Below, one piece after another: positions 36,338 through 46,692 of a DNA stretch of 64,000 bases (position 1 is the stretch's first letter; every line of letters starts with the position of its first letter). The stretch spans positions 22,160,398 through 22,224,397 of the forward strand of contig NC_092577.1 of the NCBI RefSeq assembly GCF_037975245.1. The letters run 5' to 3'. Both the position numbers and the translations under genes were made by a program. Below the pieces are notes generated by a model that did not search any database, was not told the origin of the DNA, and saw nothing but the letters and a program-made list of their open reading frames with translations. The DNA is from Apostichopus japonicus (taxonomy: Eukaryota > Echinodermata > Holothuroidea > Aspidochirotida > Stichopodidae).

Positions 36338-39300
36338 AAAACAAGTATGGTGATAGTAACAATGCTCTGAAAGTCAATGCATCTCACCTCCCTCCCCGGT
36401 GATACCACTCACAGGGAACACAATGAACTATCTATGCCAACTTGAAGCAAAGCAGTTTAATATTGATGCAGTCAATTACTGTCTATGAGGTAATATAATG
36501 ATGTTATTTGAAGGGAACTGAATTTCAAAAGACCAGCAGTTACCAGTTAAAAACTCTGCAAAGGCCACTTTTGACAGTGAGTTGTATGCGGAAGCTTAGT
36601 TACCTGATGTTTCATAACCGATACAAGAACAATTTGTAAGATATGTGCAGGTGGATCCGCTTCCTGCTACTCAATCTCCGATAGTTGGAAATGGACAACG
36701 GTTTTGCTAGCAGAAATGAAATGCTTGAAATTGAGGCCACTTGCCCTTTAAGCAAATGTTCCTATACATGGACAAAAACAGAGCAATGTACAGACACTGA
36801 GGAAAATTGTAACTTCCATAACTGCAAGTTAGTTGCAAATAGTCGGCTATCATGTTGAAATAATATAATATGTGTGGGAACCTTTAATTAAGAATTGGAA
36901 CATGGGAACATGTTTCTACCGATAGACTATGATAGCTGTCATGTTGCTTTGTGCTCAAGAGGATCGTTTTTATTATCTGGGATGTATGTCTGAGTCAGCC
37001 ATTGGTTACAGGGGAAAAAATTACAAAATAACCAAGTAAACTTACCGGTGGTTGACTGACTTTTTAGAATTTGAAATATATTTTCTATGGCGTTATGTTG
37101 TAGCAACAATTGTCATCTACGTATTTTTGGAACTGTAAAAGATTGCACAACGAGTATTATCAAAAGTGGAAAGAAAAAGTAAATGGAGATATGGTGGCAA
37201 AACTACCAAGTGTTCTTGCAAGCCTGGTTGAAGAGCGTTAGATCCACTTAAAAACTGCTGTAAATGACTGAAACTGCTAAAAAGTCTTGAATTTTGAATC
37301 ATAAAGAGCTAGCTAACTGTGACTTGAAGCAATAACCAGGATAAGAAAACCTTACAGTAACCCATTTTCCCCCAAAAGAGCTTTTCTTCATTTTTTCCTG
37401 TATGAGGGTAGCAGCATTTGAGTGTAAAACAATTTTTGCAATCTGGTATATGTTTATAGCCCTCTACTTTGACATATTTCTTATTTCATCCTTTTGAAGA
37501 ATATCGCTAAGTTCCGTTGCTAATCATGAGTCTTCCATGTATCCTCACACTATATAATGCTAACTTTTGTGTTATAATGTGGACCACATATTTGCTTTAA
37601 GAGAAAGTTAGTGGGAATTGGAGGAACCTGCCCATCAATGTGGTATAGTGGCAGTGAGGACGTCACTTGTCCTCAAAGTGTGTTATAAGCAATGATACAT
37701 CAATTGGTTTAGACCTATATTTCTATCACACAAATGTCTTTTTTAACAGTTTTAGACACAATCATCTGTGCCACAAGAAATATAAGTAACAAGTCCTATT
37801 TGATGTATGTGATGCAACTGTGTGTATCTTTCCAACAAGAGCTGTAAGTATCGTCATATCAAGCTTGACAGCTCGTTCCTGAAGGTTTTAGTTTCCATTC
37901 TACAACTAAACACATCTTTCAGTGTATATCTATCTCGTTTAAGAAATAAAAGTTATACACACACAAATATTGCAGCATTAATTTTTTTCATCACAAAAGT
38001 TGCTAGCAGGGTGTGGATAAATTATCATCCCCCTTCAGACCTTCACGGGGTAGACATTTTTGGGTCTCATCACAGTGTCTTTTTAACTTGGTATGCTTTT
38101 GAAAAATGGGAAAATGTCTACTGAGAATGACAAGAACAATTCAGTTGCAATGTATACCAGAATGAACAACTGCAGTAAAATTACTTCCATAACTGAGACT
38201 GAAGGAATCATCACTGTAGGGCGTTGAGATTCATTTTGTGCTTCTTCCTGTGAGCCTTCAGGACTGCACTGCAACCTAGAAATAAAAAGACATTTGTGAG
38301 TTGTTCAATGAATAATTCCACTAGGATAAGTACTTATCCTAAATTGTGTGATTCTGGCCCGCGGGGGGGGGGGGGTTGTGGTTCTATTCATTTCATCCTT
38401 CTTCAAAATGTCACGGTAAGTAACAGATCGAATCTTACATCACTGGTCCACATAGGTGTTGAGACATACTAGTACAGTAGTTGCTTGTATTTAAACTTAA
38501 TGTAGAAATATTTGTTGCACAAGAGATGCAGTGACATAATGCATACGGGTATGTTCTTATATTTGTCCCGTAAAGGCCTTTAGTTATCATAATTGAAGGT
38601 TCACACAACTAACATAAGATGCTTATCTGGCCCACAAGAGCTGCAGAAACTGATTATACAGTATATGTTGTTAGATTTCTGTCCCACAAAGGGCTTTGCT
38701 TAACAATGATGTACACACACCTAAAATGATTTCTCCCACAAGAGCTGAGAGTAACATTTGTTTGCATGTAGTTATGTCTGTCCCACAAAGGTCTTTACTC
38801 AAAGGTGTATACACAACTGTGTATATCTGGCAACAAGAGCTGTAAGTATCGTCATATGAAGCTTCATAGTTCTCGTTTCCATTCTACAACAAAACACACC
38901 TTTAAGTGTTTATCTATCTCGTTTAACATATACAAGATATACATAGATACACATTAATTCTTTGGTGGAGTTAGTTTTGTGTACAGTTATGAAACGCCAT
39001 CATAGACTTGGGGAGAACGGTGTGGATCCAACTTTCACCTTCTTCTAGGCTCCTTAAAATTATACGAGTATACATGTTTCTGTTTCATTGCATCATGTTA
39101 TTTGGACTGTCATCATTCCTGTAATTATAGAACTGCCATATACTTATTGCTCAATATTTCTTTTGTAGGTCTTCAAATTTATATATAGGTGTACTGTACA
39201 TATCTGATAGCGCACAATGTGTGGCCTGCTAGAGATGGATGTTCACCGTGTTCATGAACACCAGCTGTGAATTGGTTTGGCAGCCTTTCAGATTCATCTG

Positions 39301-39556
39301 CATTGATTGATTCCTGTGTAGTCTTAAACTGTCCCTAGGGGCAGATAATAAATGGTTTTGTTACAATTTTTTTATAGTGGGTAACCATGTAGAACTGTAC
39401 TATTGTCATTTAAACTACTATACAATGACAAGTCTAGTGCTTCAATGATAACAAACCATAATGGACTTTTCACACTTGAGGAATTCTGAATAATATACCA
39501 GTCGGAGACGGCATTCTTTGTGTTGCAAAATTATATTCATTAAACAAATAACTTAC
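36338..39556. other. Spacer with a duplicated ~150-bp segment and short tandem repeats
   Basis: A segment at 37815-37965 (caacaagagctgtaagtatc and the following gtttccattctacaactaaa) recurs at 38825-38965 with about 80% identity by eye. Between them, 38560-38850 holds three units of about 100-115 bp, each with TGTCCC(A/G)(C/T)AAAG-CTTT and CCACAAGAGCTG motifs. One possible minus-strand exon (38276-38202, CSPEGSQEEAQNESQRP) has a good acceptor but no partner. Confidence 0.5.
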
Positions 39557-39741
39557 TTTTCTTTCTTCATGGTAGGCTCTTTACACCTTTATGAAGTGTC
39601 AGTTCTGTGTAAGGTGCAATATCCTTCTTGGCGAACAAGCACCGATGTGGAATATCATTGACCGGGACAATGATTTAATTTGGTGACACATGGTCGTCAT
39701 TCACAATTTTTCCTACACCATTTGCTTCTGTTGCATCCACA
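39557..39741 (-). pseudogene. Decayed second copy of the KMT5A-like SET exon
   Basis: Homologous to the exon at 3356-3167, with conserved splice sites on both sides (ttttcacag acceptor, gtaagt donor). It reads SVDATEANGVGKIVNDDHVS, PN, then an in-frame TAA, then VNDIPHRCLFAKKDIAPYTE, and SLP followed by TGA where the intact copy has Trp of LPWRK. The C-terminal YDYG is LHKG here. Two nonsense codons and loss of the YDYG tyrosines make it non-functional. The Asn-Asp in place of Asn-His is shared with the intact copy. No companion SET exons were found nearby. Confidence 0.85.
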
Positions 39742-40109
39742 CTGTGAAAATTAATAATTTGAGTGAAAATTGTTGAAAACATATTAAATTCTGATACACT
39801 ATTAAATTTTAATATAACAAAACACACCATCACTGCATTTGGTCGACCACATGCAGTCATGGTGTGAAATTTTCCGCAAGGATAATGGCATACAAGTGAG
39901 GTGGTAACTTACAAGTATATACAGTATGTCTGTGTTGTTAATCTATATTTACATTTATATTAACAACACAGGCGCGAAATTCCCCTGAAAAGATATTTTA
40001 ACCCTCTCAACCAACCACAACAGAAATTTTATAGCCTAATTACCCGTCCTTTGTTTGAGTATAGAAGCTTATGAATACCCACACAAGTAAACTATGGGAG
40101 CCTGTAACA

Positions 40110-40195
40110 GTCCAAAAATTGGGTCCAAAAAAATGGGCCCGAAAAAAATTGGGTCACAAAACAATGGGTCCGAAAAAAATGAGTCCAAACAATTT
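40110..40195 (+). repeat. Short ~18-bp tandem repeat
   Basis: Five diverged copies of an AATGGGTCCGAAAAAAAT-type unit (variants ttgggtccaaaaa and atgggcccgaaaaaa). Confidence 0.7.
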
Positions 40196-40349
40196 GTCGG
40201 AACATAGAGACGTCGGAACATAGGGATGTAACCGATTGGACATATAGGCGCGGTTAAAACAATGTGGGTGGGCCTTAACGTTCATTCAGACGCGAGCTGG
40301 ATGAAGAAATACATAAGTGTTAACGCACCTGTCATATACGAATATTTAG

Positions 40350-41100
40350 TGCTTTTTACGTGACCCGTCGTACGGGATACAAAACGTCACGGCCAAACGG
40401 CACTACCGAACCATCCCATTCTTACAAACGAAACTCAGGTCAAGCGAGCCAAAAAAGTACATACGCCCACCGACCTGCAGAGACAATACGCCCAACATTC
40501 AAACAACTACAAAAGAACGACCAGCACGCAGCGAAACAAAACACCCTTCCCCAGCACACCACCGTCCAAAAAAGGCCGGCCAAGATAAACGGCGAAAATC
40601 GCCTTCAACCTGAAGGCGAATGTCAGACTTCACCGCCTCCAGGACTGCCTGCCAACCGGCAAATTTCCCCCTAAAAACAACATCACATCTATTCCTGCAA
40701 ATAATTGTTTTACAACAGAATAAACATAAATAATACGCTGCAACACAGCAACGGAACAAACTTGGATGATCTAATCCGTATAAAACAAAACCCTGTCCTA
40801 CCGACCAGGAACGGTCTCCCGTTAAACAGTCGGTCAAGGACTGAAACCACTCCCACAAGTTCAAAACCAAAGGGGCAATGCCAAAAAACATGGGCAGTAC
40901 TCTCTAAGCTGTCACAGCCGGTCCTCGGGGACAGTCCATCACCCAATCGCCAGTGGTACCTTTCAGATTGGTCACCAAGGCACCGTGTGCAATTCTCCAT
41001 GCAAGATCACGGAGCCTGCAACCATTCAGCCTTGAATGCAGCGAACGCCATACTTCGACAGGATGACGTCCCTGATAAAACAATATTTTTCTCATTTCCT
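40350..41100 (-). pseudogene. 3' fragment of a Tx1/L1-like LINE (zinc-knuckle and C-terminus)
   Basis: Reading from 41095 leftwards in shifting frames: VEVWRSLHSRLNGCRLRDLA, ALVTNL, RYHWRLGDGLSPRTGC, ESTAHVFWHCPF, then LWEWFQSLTDCLTGDRSWSV, and a C-terminus with VKSDIRLQVEGDFRRL. This is the reverse-transcriptase zinc-binding region (C-x-x-x-x..H..C) and tail. At least two frame shifts and 5' truncation near 41100. It is the same subfamily as the plus-strand piece at 59041 and related to the long element at 60-64 kb. Its 3' border GTGCTTTTTACGTG (plus strand, 40350-40363) is identical to that at 60002. Confidence 0.8.
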
Positions 41101-41167
41101 TGGTCTCTTTTCCTCACATAAAAAACGAAAAGGTCAAATCCAATGCACATGGATATGAAATACGCCA

Positions 41168-41650
41168 CTACATCACATAATCTTCAAGCCCCCTTGGCCT
41201 TCGAATGTTACGCTTTCGTCGCATGGCTGGAGGTTGTCGAGGACTGCTCTCTTGTTGAGGTGAGATGCTGGGAATGGATGGTGGTACATCTACACCAGTT
41301 GTAGTCAGTGTATCTGTGTCGGTATTATCTGCCTTGTTAGGGATGTCTTCACTGTTTTCTGTGACTTGCTCTGCCTCGCTAAGGTCAGGTCTGATATGCT
41401 GCTGATTACGTGTGAGCAACCTCCCCTCTGGGCTCTGGAGAACGTAAGATCGTTCACCTCCAGCTCTGGCAACAACTGTAGCAGGCTTCCACAATCTTGT
41501 GCCTGGACCCAAAATTCTGGACTTCTGCCCATTGGATAGTGTAGGCAATTCTGATCTTCTGGCATGTTGGTCAAAATAGTACTTCTGAACATTCTGTCTC
41601 TGCTGCAGCTGGTTGTATATATGGTCTACAGCTACGTTGGTATTGCCCAG
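41168..41650 (-). pseudogene. Ty3/Gypsy-type pol C-terminal fragment
   Basis: A minus-strand frame ending in RRPRGLEDYVM and stop at 41168. Upstream it reads NVQKYYFDQHARRSELPTLS, then GQKSRILGPGTRLWKPATVV, then RSYVLQSPEGRLLTRNQQHI. This is the post-integrase region of Gypsy pol (K-xx-YD-x-HA-x-x-LP, W-x-PA-x-V-V, RSY-x-V, G-x-x-x-R-N-xx-H-xRP). The integrase core itself is missing. The frame runs upstream into a GC-rich block of different origin at about 41650. No LTR is recognised. A 5'-truncated remnant, not functional. Confidence 0.75.
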
Positions 41651-41820
41651 CAAGCAAGCCGGCGGGCCGCCGTAGATTTGGCAGTCGGCGGACCGCGGGC
41701 GTAAACGCCGCCGGGCCACCGGCGGCTCAAAGAAGGCCCGCCGGCGGCTGGCCGACGGCAAATCAGCAGCCCTGGGGTGGCACGCCGCTGGACCGCCCGC
41801 AATTCGAGGCTCGTCCACAG
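41650..41820. repeat. GC-rich block (~170 bp) abutting the Gypsy fragment
   Basis: Dense GGCGG/CCGCC words (for example GCCGGCGGGCCGCCG and GCCCGCCGGCGGCTGGCC) in an otherwise AT-rich window. The composition changes sharply at both borders. The open frame through it (about 55 Arg/Pro/Ala-rich codons) is probably a composition effect. Origin unknown. Confidence 0.6.
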
Positions 41821-42863
41821 TCGTATACTGAGTGTATTGTCGGTGGTATGCCGATGTCTTTCAATTATTTTTTTCTTCCATTTATACTTTATATTTATAC
41901 TGAGACCCCGCTGTAATAGTCAAATAGATTATTTTCAAAAATTGTGACGGTTGATGAAATATGGAATTCGCATTACATTTCCAGCTGGAAACTAGTCACT
42001 GCATGTGTGTAGATTTTGTGGGACGTTTAAGTGGGACATTTTCGAAAAGTTTTATTAACTGAATATCCGGAAACACTGTAGGGGACAACAAAACTTTTAG
42101 AAGTTTGTATTCCAGATATAACGACAGTTAAGTGAAAGCAAAATTTTAATAAAAACATAAGACAAGGAGCATTGAAATAACATTGTGACAGTTTATGAAT
42201 TTAATGCATTTTCCTTGTTTTAGCCATTTATGAACAATTAACTTTAATTATTTGATAAAGCAAAAGAGTGAAGCAAATTTATTAAAACACTTGCCATCAT
42301 AATATCTAATGAAGACGCCCACAGTGCGCCGAAATAGAAACAGTGTAGAAAGGAACAATACGCTCGACGTTCCCTCCATGTTTTGCTTAATTATACTGTG
42401 GGACCATCACAAAGCTGTTTCAACAAGAATAAAGCAAATTCAGTACATTATATGTTGACTTTGCAACCGGATTGATACGATATGAGAAAACATGTTTTTA
42501 CAAACGGAACGTTTCACCCTCCCTCCCGGCCACCACTTATTTGGTAATACAGGGACACGAATTTTGTATTTTTTATACCAGGGCATTAATATCAGGGACT
42601 TTGGAGAACTTGAACCCTTTGCTCGGAATATCATGATCATTCCGTACCTCGCATTGTTGGCCTTTACATCTCATTATGAGCTAGAGTTTCGTTAAATACA
42701 CATGTAATTAAACAATACTACGACTACGACTGAAGAGTATTTCTCTTCAGGGAAAACTCAGTATGACAACCAAATATTCTTACAAAAAGTATCACAGGGG
42801 AGAGATACAGTATATGATACAGATTCTGCATATCGTAACAATTAAACTGCACAAATTGAGATT
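41821..42863. other. Spacer with no gene seen
   Basis: AT-rich sequence without recognisable coding or repeat structure, between the GC-rich block and the DUF4806 gene's 3' end. Confidence 0.4.
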
Positions 42864-45800
42864 TCAATTGCATGAAGTGAATCCATGGCTGTAACTGACG
42901 TGAGGAACATAGCAGATTCTGCAATACAAGAAAATTATGAAGAGTGTAACAATGTAAGGGTAACAGTTTAATATATCTGCAGAAATAAAAGCCATGTATA
43001 CATGGCTTTTATTTTCCCCCTCTCTATCAGAGGCTCCTTTAAAGAATTTTACAAATTCCCTTTGTATTTCCACTGCAGTGGAGTTGGAAGTTGGTTGGTT
43101 CTTCCTTATAGCTTCTACAGTTAAAACAATTAAGAAAGTCAAAAAGAAACTTTTAGTTCCTTACATTGAAAGAACATGCAGGTAAGTTCTTCATAATAAT
43201 ACATCGTGTGTGTGTATATTTTAGAGAAAAGGGAATTTCGTCCTTTTAATATGAACTTCAACCATATAAACCAGCAAATTCCAGGTACTGTAGTTTTCCT
43301 GAGTGTGTGAGCCACGAGTTTCGCTCCCCATGTTGCAGCTCCCACGTACCGGAGCAAGCTCGTCAGTTCATTTGCGGGCTTTAGGGTATTCTGTATTGGC
43401 CCCAAATTATAGCATATGCTATAATCTTAGTATTGAAGGTGAAGCACATATGAATTTCTTGGCCGTGGATCTGTCCGTTATCAATCGAAAGCGATGCCGG
43501 GGACGTTCTCGTTACAATAAAGCAAATAGATACGGGAAAATAGCTTTGCCAAAAGTAAGGCGTACATAATGTAAAGTAAGCAAATATTCAATAAATTGTA
43601 CGAACTTTCTAAAACTTTTAGAAGGAACAGGTCCTTAAACGCCAACTTCTCCCCTTGTCCTGTCCAATTGATGCACATGGCTACATTATTTTGGATCAAT
43701 TCCTGCAGCATCCTCCTTACTGCCACGGACAAGATCTGCCCACCTACTGACGACAGTGTCAAAATGTCGAAGAAAACAGTTGTGAATCTTTGAGTCTTCA
43801 TGGAAGCCAGAATTTTCTGAGGACTGCGTTATGCTCCAACTAGCTCCAACTTGACGTTTTTTCCAGCATGCTTATTTTACACCAGAAACGTGCACGAGAC
43901 AGTGAGTGACACAATCTACCATAAATCAATAGCTTATTCCACATCCTGTATTCGTGTAAAGTAATAATGCTCCAAATTATATCGTGAACTGTCCAACTTT
44001 GTCTATACGTACAACGACAACAACTACTTCTATGACTTCGCAAGAACAATGCAAGAAGTCATGCCGTTACTATCGAGTAACGAATACTTTACTGTGCAGG
44101 CACTACAATTTTCAAGGTTCTACAGTACCATTGATAAGGTATGTATTACTGTAGTATAGGTTTTTCAATAGTATAGTACGTGTAAGGTTCGGTAAATGAC
44201 TAGGCTAATGTAGCTCAATTGAAAAGGTTAACTAAATCAGACCTGTCAACCTGTTTCAGCCCAAAATAGGGAGAATAACATTTTTCATGGCCAAAAAATA
44301 GGGAGCACAAGGGGAAAATCGGCAGGTTCGTCATTTTCAACTGAAATGATATAAATACTCCTAAATAAGTATAGGCCCCTAGTCTACTTATGCAATACAG
44401 TGAGAGAATCTTCCAATCAGTGTTTCTTGTTGTAGTTTACAGCAGCTGACTTCGCTTTCTACAGGGTTTCTTTAGTAGCCTTCCATTTGAAACAGGGAAC
44501 AGTGGACTCTGGGTACTGTAACTTCATGGCTAGTATGCTAGATAGAGTCCCATCAAGCTTGAGACTTAACCGATTGTCTGTCTTGTTCTAGGAAATTGTT
44601 GGCTATTTTCAGAAATGTTGCAAGTGATGAAACATTAAAAAACCGGGAGAATAGAATATGAAACCGGGAGATGCGGGTAAAAACCGGGAGTCTCCCGCTA
44701 AAACCGGGAGAGTTGACGAGTCTGCTAAATATTTCATAATTTACGCACCCTCGTTATTTGCTAAGCTATTTTAGTAAGTGGTGAGTTCTTATTTCATACA
44801 GTACAACCTATTTATCTATATATAGTGTATGTATTTTTCCTTCTTACATAGGACAAAGTATGGGCAATTACCAAACGTTTCTCCACATTAACATCAGTCC
44901 GGGCAAGTTCATCCAGAGCTGTCAGAAGTGGAACAGATGAAAGGGGCAAGTTTACATCATCTGGCAGTTCCTCCAAATCCAAATGGGAGGTCTTAAGGGA
45001 TTGAATTAAATGGGAATTTGCAACTGTTTGGCGCTTCAGGTCCCTTACTTCAGCTTTTATTTCTGCCAAAATCATAAGGATCTTCTTCTGAGTTGCTGTT
45101 AAGAGACAAAATCAGAGAAAGTTTCGTAAAAGCAACATCCGATGTTAAAAGTAGTCACTTTGAAGTGGAAGTGCAATGTGAGAATAGCAGACTGGTACTG
45201 TATATACATTGCATTCCTGGCACAGAAGCACAGTAATTAAGAAAAAGAGAGAAATATTTAGCCTTAGTAAACAGTAACTGGAGTAATAGCTTGCACGGTT
45301 GCCACATTACCAGTCACCAGTGCATGGTCAGCAGGTCAAACAAATGTGCATTATAGCAGTACTTGAACCTTTACAAATGCAGATCATGTACAATGCTTTG
45401 TTTAAATTTACGGTACTACACACCATTAACAATCAAATCTGGGGTTGACATGGGAGATATGTTCCGACTGGACCCTGCTAGTGACTGGGTAGACCCGGTA
45501 GAGTGCCTTGCACTTATTGGTGATACGACAGCATGAGGAAAATTTGGCCTCTGTGATTGAGGATTTATATTGGAGGTCAATGCCGTTGTGAGGGGAACCA
45601 ATGGCTGAATCGGTGGAGGCAGGGTGAAGTTCTCAGCTTCTTCTTCTGTGTCGTCAGAGGAAGACACATACCGGCGATTTTGCCTATGAGTATGAAAAGG
45701 AAATAGACATTGAGTAAGTACATCACAGAAATTGCCTTTACCATAACATCCATGTTGAGAGTATTGTGTCTGATTTAAACATATGGGATTTTTATGTCCG

Positions 45801-46608
45801 ATATGATTTAAGCTGATTATAGGTCAATTTAAATATGGAGCTAGAGTTCATAAAATATTACTGAACTTTCTGAGTTTCATACTTGTTAAGTCAGTAAGGA
45901 TGGCACTTTTGGTTTAAGTTGTTTGAGTGAGACTGTACTGTATGTTCACTGTCAGCATCTCTATGAGAAAGATCAATGATGGTAATTTTGGAATGTACAG
46001 TATAACCTGCATTTATTATTGTAGCAGTTTTGCTTGGTATATTTAAATCGAACATTAGCATATTTATATATTGGACACTTACAACTTTCTGCGTTTTGAT
46101 GGCCTCTCATCTTCATTTTCAGTAGCTAAGTCTGAAGTCTCCTCAGCCCTTGTCAATAATATCATTGCCCGTGCATAGGAACCTGAAGAAATGAAACAAT
46201 TGAAAAAAATCTTGATAGTGGGCATTTGTGATGAAGTAGTAAACTACTGTACACTATACAGTGGTATGGTCCTATCTGTAAATGAAAGGTTTTAATCTCG
46301 TACGTCGTGGAGATGTACAACACTATACAGTGAGATACTGTGGTCTTTGTAGCACCTTGATCCATCAAAGTAACCACAAAGCATAATGTTAATGAAAGAA
46401 ACATTGTTATTGCATATCATTTTACACTTTCATTTGAATTAATTGTTGTTTACAATACCTGTTGTTGACAGAACCCGAATGGTATGTCTCGTCCAAGATG
46501 CTTGCGGGGCTTCCACTGACTTGACTGCCTTCTCAAACCTTGTGGAAGATTTATATGGTGGCCAGAAGCATTCTCTTTTGCCAGTTCTCCATTGCGATGG
46601 AATGACTC
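42864..46608 (-). CDS. DUF4806-domain protein, multi-exon, 5' end not found
   Basis: Exons on the minus strand: 46608-46459 (IPSQWRTGKRECFWPPYKSS..ASWTRHTIRVLSTT), 46182-46083 (SYARAMILLTRAEE), 45683-45424 (Ser/Pro-rich linker), 45095-44848 (coiled-coil-like ILMILAEIKAEVRDLKRQ, then NLPLSSVPLLTALDEL), about 43759-43616 (SSVGGQILSVAVRRMLQELI, NNVAMCINWTGQGEKLAFKD) and 43114-42864 (EAIRKNQPTSNSTAVEIQRE, KFFKGASDREG). The first four junctions keep phase with good splice sites. The order (WPP-type N-terminal domain, linker, then LP..P-L/GG..VRRM/NW-G/EAIRKN) matches animal DUF4806 proteins of unknown function. The acceptor of the fifth exon is not clean: a phase-0 join gives an immediate stop, and the sixth join also fails. 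The gene may therefore be decaying or misread there. It lies just downstream of the EnSpm-type transposase, same strand. Confidence 0.6.
42983..43014. repeat. Perfect 32-bp palindrome
   Basis: AAATAAAAGCCATGTA is followed directly by its exact reverse complement, centred between 42998 and 42999. It sits in the last DUF4806 exon just past the conserved GASDREG segment. As RNA it would form a hairpin without a proper loop. A 20-bp palindrome (ATTATAGCATATGCTATAAT) also lies at 43406-43425. Confidence 0.9.
44238..44724. mobile_element. 487-bp hAT-like MITE in a DUF4806 intron
   Basis: It starts CAGACCTGTCAACC and ends GAGTTGACGAGTCTG (inverted: CAGACTCGTCAACTC). The interior carries many CCGGGAG and ATAGGGAG words, especially near the right end. 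CTAAAT flanks both ends (44232-44237 and 44725-44730). CAG ends suggest a hAT-type element, although only 6 bp of the target duplication match. Confidence 0.7.
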
Positions 46609-46692
46609 CTACACCAAGAAAGTTTGAGTATCAGACATGCTGAAAGACAGTAATGATGATAATGAATAGCCATGATCAGGTACGGTACAAAT

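Noticed and set aside
40360-41121. Plus-strand ORFs of 104 and 138 codons
   Set aside because: Antisense of the LINE 3' fragment that is clearly coding-like on the minus strand.
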